From NCBI GenBank assembly GCA_033065855.1, contig JAVXUO010002601.1, forward strand, positions 186,001-250,000: a DNA stretch of 64,000 nucleotides, written 5' to 3'. Positions 14,801 through 25,285 of this stretch are shown here, one piece after another. Within the stretch, counting starts at the first letter, position 1. Each line of letters starts with the position of its first letter. This DNA comes from Escallonia rubra (lineage: Eukaryota > Streptophyta > Magnoliopsida > Escalloniales > Escalloniaceae). Under the pieces are notes generated by a model. The model searched no databases. It was given only the letters and a program-made list of their open reading frames with translations, and was not told where the DNA came from. The translations under genes were made by a program, and so were the position numbers.

Positions 14801-17800
14801 AAAGCAAATCCAAAATCATGCGAAAGCCCATCATAGGCCCATGGGCCACAGCCGCTTATATCAGTTCAATTGGACAAATAGTGAAGCTTTACACATCCTT
14901 GTAGTCAGAATTGACCTACTTCACTAACTATTGCGCGTTGTGCTAAAACGTGTGACATTCAAGAGTTTAGGGCTCCAGCTTATGATAGAGACTAGTGATT
15001 TAGGGCCTACGCTAGATAAGATAATTAGTTGAATGATTATTTTTAGAAATTTTACACATATTTTTACGAGCCAACAAGGATTTCTGGTTAAAGAAATATT
15101 TTTAAAAATTTTGCACATAATTTTAAGAGTTAGCAAGGATTTTTGGTTGCTCAGTCAGTACTAGACCTCTTCACCTATGTGTCACTCGGAATCCTTGACT
15201 TGCCTTAGGAAGTCTATCCCCACTACCACTTGAAAGTCATCCATGGTGGCTAGGGTTAGGTCTACCTTGCCCTTCCAATCACCCATGTGTAGCTCCACCG
15301 CACGAGCCAGACCTTTTGAAACTTCGGGGACAAAGAAAGTGACTTCGGAGTTTTTAATTCTCATTCCCAGCTTTCTATATTGTTTAGTCAATGATTGAAT
15401 TTCCCTGAGGAATATTTGTTGGAGACTCAAATGATGGATATGCAAGCATGATAACTTATATGTTGTTCTATATCTCCAAGAGATACATGAGGTGGGTTTG
15501 TGGGGATTGTTGATAAGAGAAATTAGGTATCTAAGTTATGGGATTCTTTTGGCGATTTGATTTGTTATGGTCTACGACAATAAAGTATCGACTATTTTTT
15601 GACCGCTACTTCACAGGCAATATTTGGAAAACTTTCATGGCTTAATTTTAATTATCCATGGCACCCCTAATGCACACTCACTCAATAAAATAGTTCTTTG
15701 GGGATATGGGCTCTTGTCGTGCTACTTTCGCTTAGGGGCTACAGTTTTCAACAATTTTAATTATCCATGACTTGTCTGTGTCTTTTTGGATTATCCCCTC
15801 TTAGTTTTACAAATGCGCCCTTGGCTGGGATTCCATCTTCATCTGAACTCTGAAGATCTTCTCTGCAGCTTCAGCTTCAGCTACCTCTTCAACTCCTCCA
15901 TTCCCCATACTACCATAATTCTCTCTGACGTAAACGGCATTGTGAAATGTGTATGTCAATTATGGAATTTGTGTCCTTGGAAACACATCTGGAAAAGTCA
16001 TAGTATTTGACTTGGATGATGCAATACACTTTTGACTATCCTCGCATGTGCTCTGAAGACTACTGTAGTTATACCCCAAGCTGGATTTTGCTTGAACGCC
16101 CTTGGATAGTCACTACTACAGTGATAATCCAACTGTCTTAACATCTACCGTACCTTTTGTTAAAAATCCTTAGGTTCAATTAGTTATGACGATTATTGTG
16201 TTAAATCATAAACTACCATTAGGCTTAGAGTTCACTTAAGAAATTGATCTATCTTAAACATCTGCTGTTCAAAATCTACGAGACAATGTTAGCTTGGTTG
16301 AGTTGAATAATTACTGCGTAGAATTGGTTTGTGATCCAGAAGTGCAGAAGTCCACTTGTGTGCGATTTTGGGTTGGTGGAGCACCCAAATTGAATGTTGG
16401 GGTGGGTGCAAGACCAGATCAAAGCGTTCATACCGTCACATTGTGCGACTGATCAAACCACTCATTGTAGTCCGTAGGGTGAAGTAGGTTGGTTAGGCTG
16501 TGCTAAGCTTCTGTTTGAGATGCAGACAAAGTTGCTTACATTTTCTTCATGGATATCATACAATAAGGACAACGTGTGCTTCATCTTTTGGATCTCACTT
16601 CCATGGAGAAGACATGCCCTCTCTTTGAACTTTGTGGGATTTGGTCAACAGATGCACTTGTCTCTCTCTTTGAACTTTATAACAGAGTTAAACACTTAAA
16701 ATAAATTCATTGTCTTGATTAAGGTTTTTTCTAACGCGTTCATTAGTGCAAAAAATATGGTACCATGCATATGAGAGGGTCTGAATCATCGTTTTACTAG
16801 ACATTTTAGTTCACGTGCTCTTAAAAAGTCTTATATAAACAATATTAAACTAGAAAAATTACCTGTTGTTACTCGCTTCTTTTGCCCTCCAGATATCCCT
16901 CGTATCATTTCATCCCCAACGATAGTGTCCCGGCAGACGTCGAGTCCCAATATCTATATCAGTACAAAGTAGGGTAAGCTTTGTAGCACAAAATATTTTT
17001 GATATTAATTCGAGGGTAAATCAGTAACTTGGATCTTCCAAAGTTGTTCACCAACCAAGCCAAAAAAAGGAAAGCGGCCAGGGCCCTTCTTATCCACTAA
17101 CATGGTTTGATAGCAGTAGGTAAGGGGAGAGTTTTAAAATAGAGGATGTCCCCCAGCCAATAATTGTAAACGGGGGTTGGTGATCACCTGTCAAGCAACT
17201 AATTTTCCAAAAAGTCTTGCAGGAACACCATAAAGAAAGGGAATTAAGACGCTGACCAAAAAACTAGACTAGTTCTTTTCTTCTGTCCCTTTTGAAGTTT
17301 CATGAATCTGTAGAGAGTTTAATAAAATAAGATCGGGCAAAAGAGAATGTTGTTACAGCTTACCCTAAGAGTGTAATCAGTAATTAGACTGCTTTCAACT
17401 CCTTCTACTGCAGTTGCCTGAATAAGATCACAAAGATCCACAAAGACAGCGTTATGACAACTAAATATATATATAAGAACGTTGTCTAAAGTCACTGCAT
17501 TAGCCCTTTCATTTTACCTTCATGAAAAGATCAATCTCGGGTTCTGGAAAAATTCCAGCATCCTTTTCCCTCCGCGCAAGCTCGGTTAGGAGTTCTGTAA
17601 TTTATTCAATAATGAGTAGCCATAATGTTACAAAAGATTGCACCCAATGTAGCGAGGCTCGATCAAATACCGTATCGAGAGCCAACACCCTGGCACCTTG
17701 CCGAGAAATCTAGGGTCTCTTTCACGGTCATTTCTCCTACGTGAACGTCGTTTTGGCTAATGTATGCGGAGGTCTTCTGTGGCACGAATTCATTGAGCCT

Positions 17801-19740
17801 ATGCCCATTGTAAGTGATTTCTCCTTGAACCTGTCAACATAATTAAGTGATCGTGACATGACAATGGATGTTCTTTCTGTTAATTAGAAGCTATAAGCTT
17901 TAGCTTGAAACCGACCTTTAAGCTAGGGTCCAACTTCCCGGCCAGAGCCAACAAAAGGGTTGTTTTCCCGGAGGACGGTGGGCCTAATAGTAAGGCCATC
18001 CTACAAAGAAAATCAGTCAACAATGTCACATTAAATTCAGTACGATGAATTGATGGGTCAGGATCCCAGGCGCAAATTTACAACTAATGTCATATTCACC
18101 TTAAGGAGTACATGTACAACCATAACATCTTTAGAGCATAAAGTCAAGCTTTTAATGACAAAGGGGTTGTTGGTTGCAAGCTGCACTAAATTGCAGAAAA
18201 ATCTAGATGTGGCAAGACTAGTTAGCAGTGACTAGAAGTCATAAATTCTTGAAGTTACCCTAATTGTACCTAGATGGTTTAATTATCCCAGAAGCATTTT
18301 TCAGAATTGTGAGGTTTGTTCTCTCAGCCAGTCTGATTCCAATACAGCTCAAAGCCGACTCGGCAATGTTTCGGGCGACGTTCGGCAGGGTGGGGAGAGC
18401 TCTGTCGCCGATGTAGCAATCAGCTTGGACGGTTAAATGTTCGAACCTAACTTCCACTGTTGGAAGATTAATCCCAACCCTGCAACCACAAGAAAAAGAT
18501 AAGTCGAAATCACGATTTTACGTAGCAATATCTGTAAATATTTGACATTGGCTCGAATCCATTTCATTACCACGACAAAACCGAGTTACCATGTGGTTTG
18601 TCATATCTGATTGTATTAAACTTAGACTCCAAGGGAAAACTTAGGGGTGGAAAGTGATAAGTTGGACTGTTTGAAGCTGACAATGATCATAATAATTATA
18701 ACAATAACAATAATAGTAGTGATATTAATATTAATAATAATAATAAGAAACATGCACGTCATCACCCTTTGATTCCCTGCAGAGTAATACACTTGCATGG
18801 AACATATTCTCGTTGGCTTTATTTATTTGTTTTTAATGAAAATTTTTAATACGACCAGCAACTAATCAGTGTCACGTATAAACAAAAACAAGATCCTGAA
18901 ATTGATCAAGAACATGTAGGAAATAATTGAGCCGATCTCAGTTATTCAACCATAACAAGAGTCGATCCCTAACACGGGTTAATTACTTCGCTCCCAAATC
19001 AAAAATAGTGAATTAGTCTATCGATTTATAAAGCTCTTATAATTGTGCCCTTTAGCAAATTGTTTGGTTGTGCTAACTCCATATTCTTGATTTGTTTACT
19101 AGTCTAACACAATTCGTAGCACAAAAAAAAAAAAAAAATTTGTTCAACTGAAAATTGACGCATATCCTAAAAGCAATATACACTGATCTCTATTCAGAGC
19201 ATCGTTTATGGTTGACTTGAGACTACGAAAAGATTTTGGCTAAAACCGTGATAGTACGAATAGCCTGGGAAAAAAACTTGCAATCCCGCCAAAAAATTAC
19301 ACAAGAATTTGCTTCAATAACATACAAGAAGATCAAGTGAGAACTTACTTGTCAATACGATTTCTAAACTTGGTCAAGAACTTCTCATTATCTTCCTCGG
19401 CAACTTTGAAGAGCCTATCAATAAACTGCTGCCGATCATTCACGTCAAGCTTCCGAACATCAACCTCCTTGTGCACCACCTTGTTGTTGTTGGTGTTTCC
19501 AGCAGAGCTTTTGCTTTCAATGTAAGATTTCATGATTGTGGTTCTCAACCTGTCATAGGTAGGCAGTTTCTCCAGAGCAGCCCATCTTAGAGCTTCTTCG
19601 TCTTCGTAGGCACGCGTGCTCCGGCGGCCCCCGCCAGGCGTGCCGCTGCTGCTCCCGAACACATCCTCGGCCCAACTTCCCCTCCTGCTTCTGTTCCTGC
19701 TCGTGTTCCTATTCGCGCCTCGCCGTTTCTCTAACTCCAT
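8802..19740 (-). CDS. PDR-type ABCG full-size transporter, complete, ABCG36/PDR8/PEN3-like
   Basis: Complete plasma-membrane PDR exporter of about 1,498 residues in 22 exons: 19740-19349, 18479-18270, 18000-17916, 17830-17671, 17594-17518, 17417-17364, 16953-16863, 14785-14484, 13828-13230, 12894-12734, 12379-12270, 12134-11981, 11890-11735, 11643-11468, 11322-10990, 10908-10618, 10500-10417, 10327-10194, 10107-9880, 9792-9621, 9416-9162 and 9074-8802. All phases agree. Order is NBD1 ([26 protein letters not shown]), TMD1, NBD2 ([31 protein letters not shown]), TMD2, ending LKTLNFQMR. Wording resembles the ABCG29/35/36 cluster; ABCG36 (PEN3/PDR8) acts in pathogen defence and export of indolic and auxin-precursor compounds. 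Substrate here is unknown. ATG 19740 is supported by a TATA box about 290 bp upstream with no in-frame ATG between. The exon 13 donor is ambiguous (11735 or 11726, both in phase), adding or removing three residues. Confidence 0.95.
15035..15150 (-). repeat. Tandem duplication of about 60 bp in intron 7 of the PDR gene
   Basis: Two imperfect copies of an AT-rich unit of about 60 bp sit side by side. Each ends in a shared AGCAAGGATTTYTGGTT-like block. They lie next to a retrotransposon protease remnant in the same 2.1 kb intron, so they probably belong to the same inserted DNA. Confidence 0.5.
15182..15445 (-). mobile_element. Ty3/gypsy retrotransposon protease-region remnant inside a PDR intron
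   Basis: A minus-strand reading frame contains [19 protein letters not shown] and [16 protein letters not shown]. This is typical of the part of plant Ty3/gypsy polyproteins just after the aspartic-protease active site (pattern: I-G-x-W-x-G-K ... MDDF-V-LG-DFL). The catalytic DTG, reverse transcriptase, RNase H and integrase are not seen, so this is a dead fragment. It lies in the 2.08 kb intron 7 (14786-16862) and in the same orientation as the host gene. The rest of that intron is unassigned AT-rich DNA. Confidence 0.65.
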
Positions 19741-20028
19741 CTCTAGCCTCTGAAATGTCTGTACGTTGGGTTCTCTTACGAATGTAGATACATATATATT
19801 AGGAGGATGATTACAGGGAGAGACGAGAGGGGAAATGGGACGTGGGGTTTTAGTTTTAGAGAAATAATCAAGAGAACGAGGGGATGAGGAACGGGGGGTT
19901 GGTGAAGTGTTGAAGTGTCGGAGTCTTGTTGAGCTTTTTTTGATTCTTGGCCAACCTGTTCTTGAAAGAGTCTCCCTCTTTGTCCAGAAGAACTGATGAA
20001 GTCCATTTCCAAGGGAGGCTAGTGGGTT

Positions 20029-20036
20029 TTTATATA
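20029..20036 (-). promoter_or_regulatory. Probable TATA box of the complete PDR gene
   Basis: The minus strand reads TATATAAA here, about 290 bp upstream of the ATG at 19740. A start site about 30 bp downstream (near 20000) would give a leader of about 260 nt. An upstream reading frame starting at ATG 20006 and ending at 19776 lies at the edge of that leader. Whether it is transcribed depends on the exact start site. Confidence 0.5.
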
Positions 20037-20253
20037 CGATTGTGGGGGGTGGTGTGTGTGTGGGTGTGATGGTGGGGGTGGGGGGGTAGAGTTTTGTCAG
20101 AAGGTTCATGTGTGAAAATGATATGAATAGTTCTAGTTTTACGACAAAAGAATTGACCCTAATCATGCCGTAATTATTTTAGCTATTATAACATCACCGT
20201 ATACCATTATGGCACCCTATTTTTGAGGTGTACATGATTTGAGGGTTGTACCT

Positions 20254-20789
20254 AGGACCGTAAATGAATCGAGTTGTTCATGAACAGCTTGTGGTTCGTT
20301 CTCCAAAAAACTCGTTCAAATTTGTTATATAATATGTGCACCGAATATGAACAAATTTTTAGGGCTCATTAATTAAACGAGCCGAGTATAACATTTCAAA
20401 GTGTTCACAAATGTTTTCGTGAATGGTTCGTCCAGATAATAACTTAATTATAGTATGTTCAAAATCTAGAGGCCATATAACTTAATTATAGTATAATTTA
20501 AATTTAAAGTTGGAAGCTCTAAAATCAGTTAGACAATTGGATCAAGAAAGATATAGTTCTCATTCGAATATAATAGTTTTGAATGAGAAAAAGAGTATTG
20601 AAGTTCGAGTTCAGTTCGTATGATTAAACGAACAAACTCAAGCCGAACATGAGTTACGTGAGTCGCACTGTAAACGAGTTCAAATAAAATTTTGAAGATT
20701 AAATAAACATGAGCACGACTTGAAAACTAAACAAACAATTTTGAAAAATACCTATGTCCAACTCGAACTCGATTTGTATACAGTCCTCA
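20254..20789. mobile_element. hAT-like non-autonomous element (MITE), 536 bp, with 8 bp target-site duplication
   Basis: The left end reads AGGACCGTAAATGAATCGAG. The right end, reverse-complemented and leaving out two terminal bases, reads AGGACTGTATACAAATCGAG. The element is flanked by identical 8-mers TTGTACCT at 20246-20253 and 20790-20797. An 8 bp duplication is diagnostic of the hAT superfamily. The interior is rich in GAACGA/TCGTTC-like inverted words and has no transposase frame. It lies about 220 bp upstream of the PDR TATA box. Confidence 0.7.
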
Positions 20790-20797
20790 TTGTACCT

Positions 20798-23494
20798 CAT
20801 AAAATTTACTCTACTTGACGACAACAATATGTATATATAAAGTAGTGATGGACCACCCTTAATCTTTTTCTTCAAAATTAGGGTTCTCTTAGAAGATTTT
20901 GTTACGTACTTTTATTATTTTGACAAAAACAAAAAAATTAGCTAACAATTGGTGAGAGTCGACTGAAAAAAGGTGAAAATACCTAAAAGGTATTTTTACA
21001 TTGTCGTACTCTGTGTTAAATTTTGTAGAATAAAAACAAAAAATAGTAAACTTACATCGATAAAAGAATCTTTTTGGTCATCATTACAAAAATTGAGAAT
21101 GAAAATGATAAACGAATGGGCCTAAATTCTACAAGTATAATTCGAAGTTTTTTTTTCTTTCTAATTGATTAATTTACACAATACCAATTGAGAAAACATG
21201 AGAAGACAAGAAGCAAAAATGATGTGGTAACTTCCTCGTAACAAAATTTATGTCCGGTAACTTCAATTCTAGTCCAATCATTTTTATAGAAATGCTAAAT
21301 CATCGTTAACCGATATAAATGTTAAATAACATGATAACATCGTTAGACTTATTATGTAACAGTTTAAGCTTTTAAATTAACTAGAAACTTGACATGGTAT
21401 CGAGTTTTAGTTCGGTAATGTCTTGGTTTCGATTTTTTCCGCCTGTATATATGATATTATATTACACTTTGTTTATTCAGGCATTTTGTGGTAGTGCATT
21501 TTGATTTGTTTCTATACTGCAATAGGAATTTTCACGTGAGGGAGACTGTTAAGCATGATAATATTTTGAATCTATTCTCTAACGGCTTGAAATTTTAAAA
21601 CAACCATAGCCTAGCAGTTATTATCCAAGTTATGTAATACTTGACTATAATGGGCAACAATTTTACAAAGAAATTTTTATCTCAACATTATATAATGTTT
21701 TTATACACTCATTTTACCGTAAAAAGTACATCGGAAACTAAATTCAACTTTTTAACGAAAAATTAAAACTAAGTATTAATCGTTATATGAGGTGTGAAAC
21801 TAGACCTTCTGTTATGTTTCATCAATAAGAGGACGCAACCTCTCCTGATCTTTGATTAAGAACTTTTTTGTCGTTATTTATGTACTTATTATTATTATTA
21901 TACTAATAATAGGTAAAGCACGTTCTGGATTGGTCAGAAATTCAAACATGATCTGTTGTACCCATTTGCTATTTTGTACGTTTATCCTCTTCTTTTTTTT
22001 AAAAAAATATGGTTTGTCCTGTTCTTCGGTTGGTGGTGCAACTCAAGTCAATAATCTTCATTGACGAACCAACATTTGGCGGCTCAAAAGTATGCTTTTT
22101 AGTTTTGAGTAGTGCCGCTCAGATGACAGATGAGGAGGGTTGGTGTCACAACTTCTTTTCTTTTCTTTTCCTTTCCCTTCCCTTCCCTTCCCCGGCGGCC
22201 ATTTTCTCCGTTTAATTGAACAGGACGTCAAGATTTCACACCTCAAAATTTGCATGTTAGGTAATTTTTCTGAAGAGCAAACGCATAACGTCAATTAAAT
22301 CACAGATATCGCTTTCTAAGTTCTTTTTCAAAAGTAAAGTGTCTTTCGAACTTTCAATGTGTAACAAAACATTGTTAGAGACATATTAGTAACGGGCAGT
22401 GATTACAATAACATGTTACTTGTTACTTATAGAATTTTAGTTGATAAACCAACTCTACAGAATCTTCTTTTTGGTTTACGGAATGGCTTCAATACTTTCC
22501 CTCTTGGTGACAGCATATCATTGCACACACGAGATTTTTTGGACGCAACCCGAGTTGTGGCAAATTAAAAGTTGCAATCCTCCGTATATAGACACTTAAC
22601 GGGCGCTAAACATACTTGGTAAAATTTAATTAGTGACGTTAAACAATACTGTTAAAATTTGTTGCTATTCCTTTTTGCAAAATTTACCTTGATTTTTATT
22701 ATATAGGCTGATTAACCAGGGTTACAGTCTTGCACATAAGGAAACAGACTAGAGCTCCAGTCCCTTTAATTTTTTTCAGATTGGTAAATGACATAAATAA
22801 AACACGTGACATGACCAGGAAGCAAGTCAAAATGCTGGTGGTACGGTTTGCTTGCATGACCTAATTGGGCTACCATGTCATCGCAAAAAAATGGTTCAAC
22901 AGAAACTGGAGATTAGGCTGATTAGCCTTCAGTCCCAGGATAAGGCATTGAGTGGGGTGGTCAGTGATCTCAACACAAGTAAACAAGCAAGTTGTGGCTT
23001 GTTCAGTTCTTGGATAAGATGCAAAAACTGCAAAATGGAGTTGTTTCAACTTCTCTGTCATTTCTTCGTGATAATGTAAACATGGGCTGATATGGTAAGG
23101 ATTACGTATAAAACTTTAGGGGTCTGCATATACCAACTGATATGGTTTATGGTTTGGATTCTTCTCCCGTACTTGGCTTGGCTACATATTTCTTCTTCAT
23201 TTTCTGGTTGGATCGTAAGAGGTATATTCGGGTCAACTTTAGCATTAATCGAGACCCTCCTCAAACGACCTTAAGGGCATTATCCCCACATCGGCTTGGT
23301 GCATTCAGATAAGTATTTATCTTATGGGCGCTAGATCCAATATTTGAATCTAGGAAGTTAAGAAAGGGAACAAACTTTCTTGACCATCAGGCCGACTCAT
23401 TTGGATTGGCTGTATATTTCACATATCTTAAAACTCTTTTTCTGCTTTTACACGAAACTATAATGCACATCTTATAACACGAAAAGAGACGGGA
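20798..23494. other. AT-rich intergenic DNA
   Basis: No gene was recognised. It contains a pyrimidine-rich microsatellite at about 22160-22193 (TTTTC/CCCTT units). It also contains a probable decayed relative, near 22545-22690, of the Mutator-like MITE found at 23505. Short ORFs here have no recognisable content. Confidence 0.5.
22545..22690. mobile_element. Probable decayed copy of the MITE family found at 23505
   Basis: The words ACCCGAGTTGTGG, CCTCCGTATATA-GACA and GGGCGCTAAACATACTTGG parallel ACCCGGGTTGTAGG, CCCCGCATATAATGACA and GTTGCTAAATGTTTCTAGTGG in the intact element, in the same order and spacing. The right half is unclear and no target-site duplication was found. Confidence 0.4.
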
Positions 23495-23504
23495 GATGGA
23501 CAGG

Positions 23505-23747
23505 AACAAACTTTGGCTCCTACCCGGGTTGTAGGAATTTTTCTCCAACCCCGCATATAATGACAATTAATAGTTGCTAAATGTTTCTAGTGGCTTTTCT
23601 TCTAACACTTTCAGCGACAATTATTAGCAGCACTTTTTTAGCGTCACTAAATAAAAGCCACCAGAAACATTTAGAGACGACTGATTGTCGCTCTATAAGG
23701 GATAGGAGGAAGATTCTTCCAACCGCGGTAGCAGTCAATTTTTTTCC
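23505..23747. mobile_element. Mutator-like MITE, 243 bp, with 10 bp target-site duplication
   Basis: Long inverted repeats of roughly 85-95 bp nearly fill the element: GCTAAATGTTTCTAGTGGCT in the left arm pairs with AGCCACCAGAAACATTTAGA in the right arm, with a short central loop. It is flanked by perfect 10-mers GATGGACAGG at 23495-23504 and 23748-23757. A 9-11 bp duplication with long terminal inverted repeats is typical of Mutator-like elements. There is no coding capacity. Confidence 0.75.
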
Positions 23748-24044
23748 GATGGACAGGCTAAGGTAGGTGGTTGGTAACTAACCACCTCTTTTATTGTAGA
23801 ATTGTTTTCTCAAGGTTTAATGTAAAAAATATTGACCACCTTGTCTCTCAAAATAACATGTCTCTCTCTTCTCCTTTCGTGAGGCCGAAGTACTTGACTC
23901 TCATGTCGAATCCAAAAACTGTAAAAGTTATGAGGGTGACCTTTGAAAGAGAAGTAAAAGAAGCAAAACTAAAGAACGAATAAGCAGGAACACCGGAGCC
24001 TGTGAGTTCTTCGCCCTTTCCCTGCCGTTGAACAAATTGTCTTC

Positions 24045-24489
24045 GCTTTTTTTTTTTAAATAATAAGAGAATATCATTGATAATTAAAAGGTTACAAAGT
24101 TTGCCCAACGGCATGTAAAGGTCACGACATTCCTGTGACTCAAGCGTATACAAGACCATTTAAGTCATAAATTAATGAATAACCTTTAAGCCTATACACA
24201 TTACAATTAAGCTGAAGCAGAGCATATCCTTCACTTCAACTTAACTTTAAATAATATGTCAAAGGCCTAAAGGACCTATTGGAACAAAAACACAGTAAAA
24301 ATAAACGAGGAAGACAACATGGAATCGCACAAAACAAAGGTGTACATGACTACCTATGCAATCTCAGCACAAAGACGAGGGCGAAGGCCATCAACGCTAC
24401 AAATTTTAGACATTCCACGGGCAAAACCAACACCAAAAACCGCTAGTCAGGGACTCGGGGCAAACGAGCACACCCAACAGGCCACTCCC
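24045..24489 (-). mobile_element. Poly(T)-headed insertion, possible 5'-truncated retroposon
   Basis: About 445 bp are present here but absent from the matching point in the second duplicon copy near 35411. The plus strand begins with a run of T, so the minus strand ends in poly(A) preceded by an AT-rich tail. That is how a LINE or SINE inserted on the minus strand would look. No clean target-site duplication and no reverse transcriptase frame were found, so the class is uncertain. Confidence 0.4.
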
Positions 24490-24820
24490 TAGTTCATTCC
24501 CCCACCCCATATTTTACCCAGTATGACTAGTCTGGTAGTGTATCTACTTTCCCATTGCCTTTATTCATTTCATTTGTGCATAGTTTAGATAAAACAGTGT
24601 GTGAGCGCGCGTGGGACTGTAAGTCATTCTTAAGAACGGAGAGTTATAGCTAAAGTTTTTTCTTCCTTTTTATCCACATTGTCAAACTACGTTACGGCTA
24701 GGCAATCGTACTCCAGTTAACTTGTGACGGATGAGAACATAAACATAAATCACTAACTTTATAATTAAATTTTCAAAAAAAAAAAAAAACTAATGTAGAG
24801 AATATAGTGGCATCAACGCG

Positions 24821-24821
<1 letters not shown>

Positions 24822-24867
<46 letters not shown>
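24822..24867. repeat. (TA)n microsatellite
   Basis: About 23 uninterrupted TA dinucleotides. The matching position in the second duplicon copy (near 35755) has none, so the array expanded after the duplication. Confidence 0.9.
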
Positions 24868-24870
<3 letters not shown>

Positions 24871-25285
24871 TTGTTGTTGCTATTTGCATCTAATTTATCC
24901 AAAAATTGGAAACACAAGAAAGGCTAAGCAAAGATCCTGAATTCTTTGTTTGAGCTAACTTGCCTTTTGTTGTTTACCGACTTCAGGCCTCCAAGGTCCT
25001 ACCAGAGGTGGTAGGTAAAGAGCTAGTTGATTTGATACCAAGAACATATGATTAAGGTCTATGGAGTTGGACCACGAGAGTCTTCGGGGGTAGAAATTAA
25101 TGAGGCAAAATGGGGTTGTTAGATAGGTCCATCCTCTCCTTTAATTTTGCACTAGAATAAGAGGTGTGAATGCTGACTCAAAACATGAATCGGTGGCACT
25201 GGAACTACAAAGTCCTACTTTCACCTTCCATTGCATGATCTTTGCTCATGTCATTGTGACTCATTCCTTATTATGGAGGTTGCAA

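Noticed and set aside
14460..14904. Plus-strand ORFs opposite PDR exon 8
   Set aside because: They are shadows of the strongly conserved NBD1 exon on the minus strand.
19345..20166. Longer in-frame start for the complete PDR gene at 20166
   Set aside because: The frame is open upstream, but the TATA box at 20029-20036 would place the transcription start downstream of that ATG, and the upstream residues are low-complexity and unlike PDR proteins.
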